From contig JACGCK010000059.1 in assembly GCA_014925825.1 (NCBI GenBank), forward strand, positions 124,001-188,000: a stretch of DNA of 64,000 bases, written 5' to 3'. How positions within the stretch are numbered: position 1 is the first letter of the stretch; every line of letters begins with the position of its first letter. The position numbers and the translations under genes are program-made. Below are positions 59,654-64,000 of the stretch, in pieces. The notes beneath the pieces were generated by a model, which was not told the origin of the DNA, ran no database searches, and worked only from the letters and a program-made list of their open reading frames with translations. Origin of the DNA: Pholiota molesta. Its lineage: Eukaryota; Basidiomycota; Agaricomycetes; Agaricales; Strophariaceae.

Positions 59654-62600
59654 TCAGGAAACATACCGAGCGCGTCGACAGCCGTGCGTCGTCGTATGAT
59701 TCGCAACCGTCCAGGACCCCCGTATCTCCGGCAAACTATCCTTCCACTTCCACCCCGTCAACTCCGGCACCCTCAGCGCCTCCAACGCCGCCGACGTGCC
59801 CAGCGCCGCCACAAAACCCCCTCCCCCGTCAGCGCCGCCGACTCCGCGCCATCCCGCGCCACCCGCGCGCCATTCCACGTGACCGCCCGCACCGCCCGCG
59901 GCGCTATCACCGTCAGCCGCACCCCCGTCTGCAGATCGCCCCGCAGCGCGAGCGTCGCCCCCTCAATCGCCGCGCCGCGCACGAGGTACGGCCCGCCGAC
60001 GAGCACCGACGTGTTCGTGCCGACGCCCCAGTACTCGCGGAGCGGATCGCTCTTGGCGCCCGCGATGACGGGCGCCCAGAACGTCGCGGCCGTCGCGGAG
60101 TCCGCGTAGAGCACCAGCTGCGTGTCCGAGTCCCACACGGTGACGAGGCCCTCGAGGCCGGCGAGGAAGCTGATGACGGTCGTGCCCTGGGCCAGGCTGG
60201 AGCTGTTCGTGAACAGCACCGCGGGCGATTGAGCGCTGTGCAGGGGATTGGGCGTGCCGGTCAGCTGCAACGCGGCCTCATGGGCCTGAGAAGAGTTTCC
60301 GTGAAGGAAGAGAATATCGCGCTTATCGATAGTGCTGGCGTAGAATATCTGCGCCGTCGAGTATGCGAGTTTCGATGAGGCGCCGAAGGAATAATCGGTG
60401 ACGATGACTTTCGACTCTCGACCGCCCAAGGTGATTTCAGGCGCAACTACCGGGATCTGCAAAGCAGCACCGGAAACGGTTACATTCAGCTTGAACGTCG
60501 TGATCGCGCTGTAGAGAACCCGGATTAACTACACGCAGATCTCGCGAAATACGTGTACTCACGTGGAGGTAGAGCTCGCTTGCCGGGCGATATAGAACGC
60601 GGCGCCAGTATCGGGATTTCTCAACAATGTGATGAACGCCGCGCTATTGGTGGCAACAGAGAGGCCGGTAGACGCGTCTGCGATCCAGTCGGTCTTGTAG
60701 AACTCTGGCGAGCTCCGAAGGAACAGTGCTTGCCGCTTGAGTTCGTCGAATTTGGTCGTGAGCTCCCTTGATTCGGCAATCTGGGGCAATTCTGAGTTTT
60801 TTTTGTCAAGTGCGAATTAGGGTGGAAAGATTACCGTTGCGCCGTAGTCGTACGAGGTATATACACCGTGGAAGGGAATGGCGCCCCATGATGTACCACT
60901 TTTGAGCAAGGAAAAATAAGAATACCATTTCGAATGAAAGAGCCAACAGTACCTACCCGAATATCATGTAGTAGTTGATCAACTTGGCATTGCTCGCCCA
61001 AAGCTGAAGATTGAAGACAGATTGGAAGTCGGGTCCAGTTAAAGTGCGGCACGGAGCGTAGCCTAACAGCACGAAGATTTAAACTTCGAATGAATGGATA
61101 AACAAGGAAATAATTAACCTGGCGCAGTTGGTCCCCAAGCATCGAAGGATCCCCCTTGGAATTCTTTCAAGAAATTTGTACGTGAGGAAAACATCCCAGA
61201 GGGTAAAGAAAAATAGAATTATACCGGGAATATACCAAGCTTGTGATGGATTCACTTTCGCATGGTAGGTATGATAGTTTGTCGTAACGGGACTCCACAC
61301 AGTCGGGTTTGAACAGTCAAAACCTTGTGGGTATGAATCAAGTCTGATACGATGTGTTACAATTTTGAATGTTGACTGATAAGATTTCTCATACTTACCC
61401 ATAGAGATCGACGGCGCCCTATAAGGAGGTATGAGTTGGTTGATTAAATATATAGCAAGCTGGCCTACAGTTCCATTAATAAAATTGCTCCCTTCACCAG
61501 GATCATTGTATGTGAGAGGGACAACAATGTCCGAATTGTGATATACTTCCTCAAGTTCTGAGAAATACTCCGCATGGCTGATTGGGTTTTGCGAATATTC
61601 ATTGTCTATTGAATTTGTATAAAGCGAGGTATAAACAGAAATGATCGTCGAGACTTACCAACTTGAATCGCTACATTCTTTATCGTTAATATACCTCTCT
61701 AGTAAAAATATTTGTACTCGTACCGATAACTGGTCCTCCTGAGCTAATTTGATTGGGAGCAGTGACTTCGATAATTCCTTGAATATAAGCCTGCCATGCA
61801 GCGTTCCAGTCAGTAGCGTTCGTTCGCAGCTGGCCTGCGATTTCGGAGGTGGCCCAATGAGCTATACCTCCTGCGGTCGTCTCCGCGTTAATGTACTAAT
61901 AACCAATGAGTGAAAGCTTCAGAATGATATCGAAAGCTACGAACAGGTCCTAAGATAGTTTGTCAGAGTTAGTGGATGATATTGAATGATGTCACTCACC
62001 AGGGCGTAAGACGATCCATATTCCGGCAGCCTTGGCTGCGTCGTACAACGGTTGTAAAGCGCGGAAGCCATTGAAATCGACTACTCCGGGGGCTGGGTTG
62101 ATCAAACCCATGTGGGTGTATACACTGACAGCGTTCATTCCTGCAGCTTTGACCTTTTCAAGAATGTCGGGCCACAGATCAGGAACGGGCAGCCTGAATG
62201 TGTGAAACTCTCCAGAGCTACACATTTCAAGTCAGCGAATCTAGTGAAGGAGAAAAATCGGTGCAAAACATACTGCAAGAAGATGCGCTGGCCTTTCAGA
62301 ATCAGGCTGTAGTTGTCGAATTGAACATCTGGGGTTCTAGCACGAATATTCAGCTGGGAAGAAGCATGTTCCACAGACGATGCTTCTGGTGTGCGGTCGA
62401 AGAGTGATGACCTGGCGACAAAGCCTTGAAGCTGCGAAAAACTTAGAGGATGTGTCGGAGCCAGCTGAGTTGTCGTGAAGATGAAGGCCGCCGAAACTAG
62501 ACAAGTTAATCCAACAAACCATCCCGACTTTCGCTTTCGCTTGGGACCGTCAAGCATGATTGGGGTATCAAAACCCGACATCAGGGACTTCCAAGTGTTT

Positions 62601-62698
62601 GGGGTGGAATACGTTGCATGCTGGGGTAATTCTTCCTTCTTAAACGACGATGACATGGGGTCCGGTTCAGCTCTCAATTTCGTAGAAGCAGGCAGCAT
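59654..62698 (-). pseudogene. Beta-galactosidase GH35, copy 3, 3'-truncated and frameshifted
   Basis: Starts MLPASTKLRAEPDPMSS and keeps the anchor KRKRKSGWFVGLTCLVSAAF, the second-exon segment [20 protein letters not shown] and the nucleophile segment KEFQGGSFDAWGP. It carries a small insertion (PEAS, in FDRTPEASSVEHA) absent from copies 1 and 2, so it is the oldest-diverged 5' end of the three. It is cut at the same point as copy 2, and a C5 run at 59817-59821, C6 in copies 1 and 2, shifts the frame about 50 codons before the junction. Its first 600 bp at the 3' side equals copy 2; beyond 60283 it is closer to copy 1 in places (intron words CAGATCTCGCGAAATACG). Confidence 0.85.
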
Positions 62699-64000
62699 CT
62701 AGGTCGGGCCCCTCGATTCCGGTATTTTTCAAGAGTGACGAACGGGTCCTATGACCAGATTGTGTGGCTAAGAAGATGGAAGGAATAGATCATGGAGCAA
62801 GAAGAACAGAGCCGGTCCGCTGCTGGGCATCGTTCAAGAAAACGTCAACAGGACACCCTCTACGCGTGACTCGCAGTCAAGCGACAGTGTTGCCAAATAA
62901 GGAAGATTGATTCCAGCGGTCGCAGTGACAAGTTGGTCGACTCATGCATCCTGCCCCTCTGACATGACCTACCGTCGAACCTACCTGTCGTGGTTCCTTA
63001 CTTGGTGCCATCCGCGCCACACCCTTCCATGCCTCCTCCCGCCCGAACACCATCGCCCCTCGCAAAGCCCTCCCGTGCGCATCGCCACCGCCTCCGATCG
63101 CCCTTCGTACACACACTCCATTCCCTCGTGCTTAACGTTCCAGCAGCGCCTCCGGAGCGTCCTTACCACGACGAACATCCCGGGGCCGGCGAGCGCAGCT
63201 GGCGATCTGGATTCTGGACGACATCGGAGCCCACGCATCCGACTTGAGATCGCTGCCGCTGTCCGTGCTGCTTGGATCCTGCGCGCCGTCGTGCCCACGG
63301 ACCACGATCCTGGCGTGTCCGTGCCCCCCGGGTGAGTGGATCTCGTCTCATATCCCTTTCTCTCCGCGTCGCGCTCACATCAGTCACCTAGGTACCACCA
63401 ACGGCCTCCGGCAAGAGCCCCGCGTCAGCGATCCGCAGGCTGTTCGCACACCGGAGCATAGAGGCGACGACGGCGACGACGTTCAGACACACGGCGTGGC
63501 TTGAACGACAGCGGCTCGATTCGTGGCGGGGTCCTTAGTGGACGAGAGTACGCCGCACAGCTGCGGGACGGTATCGTTGCGAGCGTCGGCATTCAGATCG
63601 TGCGGACACCGTCCTGCGCCCAGGTAGGTGGTTCTCCTCTCCTCTCCCCTCAACATCGCGCTCACAGCAGTAAGCTAGGCGTCCCGGCGACACCGCAACG
63701 ACACTACTACAACAGAGACCAGCATATACAAACACCGGAGGAGACTCAGCAACAAGACGACGACGTTACGGTACGGGATGGGCGACTCACCTGTGGATCG
63801 GACGACAACCGCGCCACTCGCGAAGGGACGAGAGCGCCGGCGCACAGCTGCAGGACACCGTCAGTGCGGCCTGAACGCACCAGCAGCAAGACCATACGCC
63901 CAACGAAACGCCCGCAGACAACAATCGGCCGGACATCGGACGCGCACCAGCCAGACTGCAGATCGCACGGATCGTGGTCCATGGGCACAACCACAGGGCG
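59687..64000. repeat. Tandem array unit 3 (cut by window end)
   Basis: Third unit: galactosidase 3 and the first 1.3 kb of spacer C. The array may continue past the window. Confidence 0.8.
62699..64000. other. Spacer C, diverged copy of the GC-rich spacer
   Basis: Aligns with 41245-42560 but with many substitutions and indels (for example an extra GATTCT near 63210, GGCGACGACG insertion near 63470, CCGGCGACACCG near 63690). Frames open in spacer A are broken here and vice versa, which argues against protein coding. Intron-like words (GTGAGTGGATCTCGTCTC, GTAGGTGGTTCTCCTCTCC) are conserved. Confidence 0.65.

Larger units (their letters stand above)
48970..59686. repeat. Tandem array unit 2 (10,717 bp)
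   Basis: Middle unit: truncated galactosidase 2 plus spacer B. It begins and ends at the same junction sequence, CAGCCGTG joined to CGTCGTCGTATGATTCGC. Confidence 0.88.
51562..60282. repeat. 8.7 kb near-identical block, copy B
   Basis: Partner of 40843-49566. To the left (galactosidase 2 against galactosidase 1, for example TGCAAGAAGATACG against TGCAAAAGACACG) and to the right (from 60283, GGGCCTGAG against GCGCCTGAG at 49567) ordinary substitutions begin at once. Confidence 0.85.

Overview
This window is nuclear DNA of a basidiomycete fungus, most likely a wood- or litter-decaying agaricomycete. The genes are split by many 50-60 bp GT-AG introns. The families present fit that group: RTA1 membrane protein, JEN-type carboxylate permease, AA5_1 glyoxal oxidases, FAD-linked D-lactate dehydrogenase, GH35 beta-galactosidase and a C-terminal piece of a DUF3638-type giant protein.

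Layout. 1-462: 5' end of a guanine deaminase gene (minus). 463-3195: gene-poor DNA with three clusters of a TGCGTGCA-rich repeat around a decayed coding fragment. 3196-4667: RTA1-like gene (minus). 5826-14671: four tandem, same-strand, zinc-independent medium-chain reductase (MDR) genes; the second and third are recent duplicates that share promoter and 3' flank. 15674-17059: short-chain dehydrogenase (plus). 17313-20154: JEN-like carboxylate/H+ symporter (minus). 21479-23635 and 30532-32707: two glyoxal oxidases (minus). Between these lie a PNPOx-ferredoxin-reductase fusion (24325-26367, minus) and a mitochondrial D-lactate dehydrogenase (27882-30335, plus). 33819-34654: orphan C-terminal DUF3638-type fragment. 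About 35200-36040: relic of a third glyoxal oxidase. 36902-41244: complete GH35 beta-galactosidase (minus).

The right-hand 26 kb is a tandem array. A unit of about 10.7 kb, made of the 5' three-quarters of the beta-galactosidase gene plus about 7.7 kb of upstream non-coding DNA, is present three times (from 38229, from 48970, and from 59687 to the window end). Galactosidase copies 2 and 3 are therefore cut at the same internal point and lack the C-terminal domains. An 8.7 kb block (40843-49566 and 51562-60282) is identical between neighbouring units except for seven one-base homopolymer length differences, while the galactosidase stretch between the two blocks has diverged normally. That is the most unusual structure here: very recent gene conversion or unequal exchange, or an assembly artefact.

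Functionally, 15.7-32.7 kb reads as a carboxylate and aldehyde oxidation neighbourhood. A lactate/pyruvate-type permease, a D-lactate dehydrogenase and two H2O2-producing glyoxal oxidases (which in this family accept methylglyoxal and glyoxal) sit next to several aldehyde/ketone reductases. Joint function is inference. I found no new defence-type or otherwise clearly undescribed multi-gene system.
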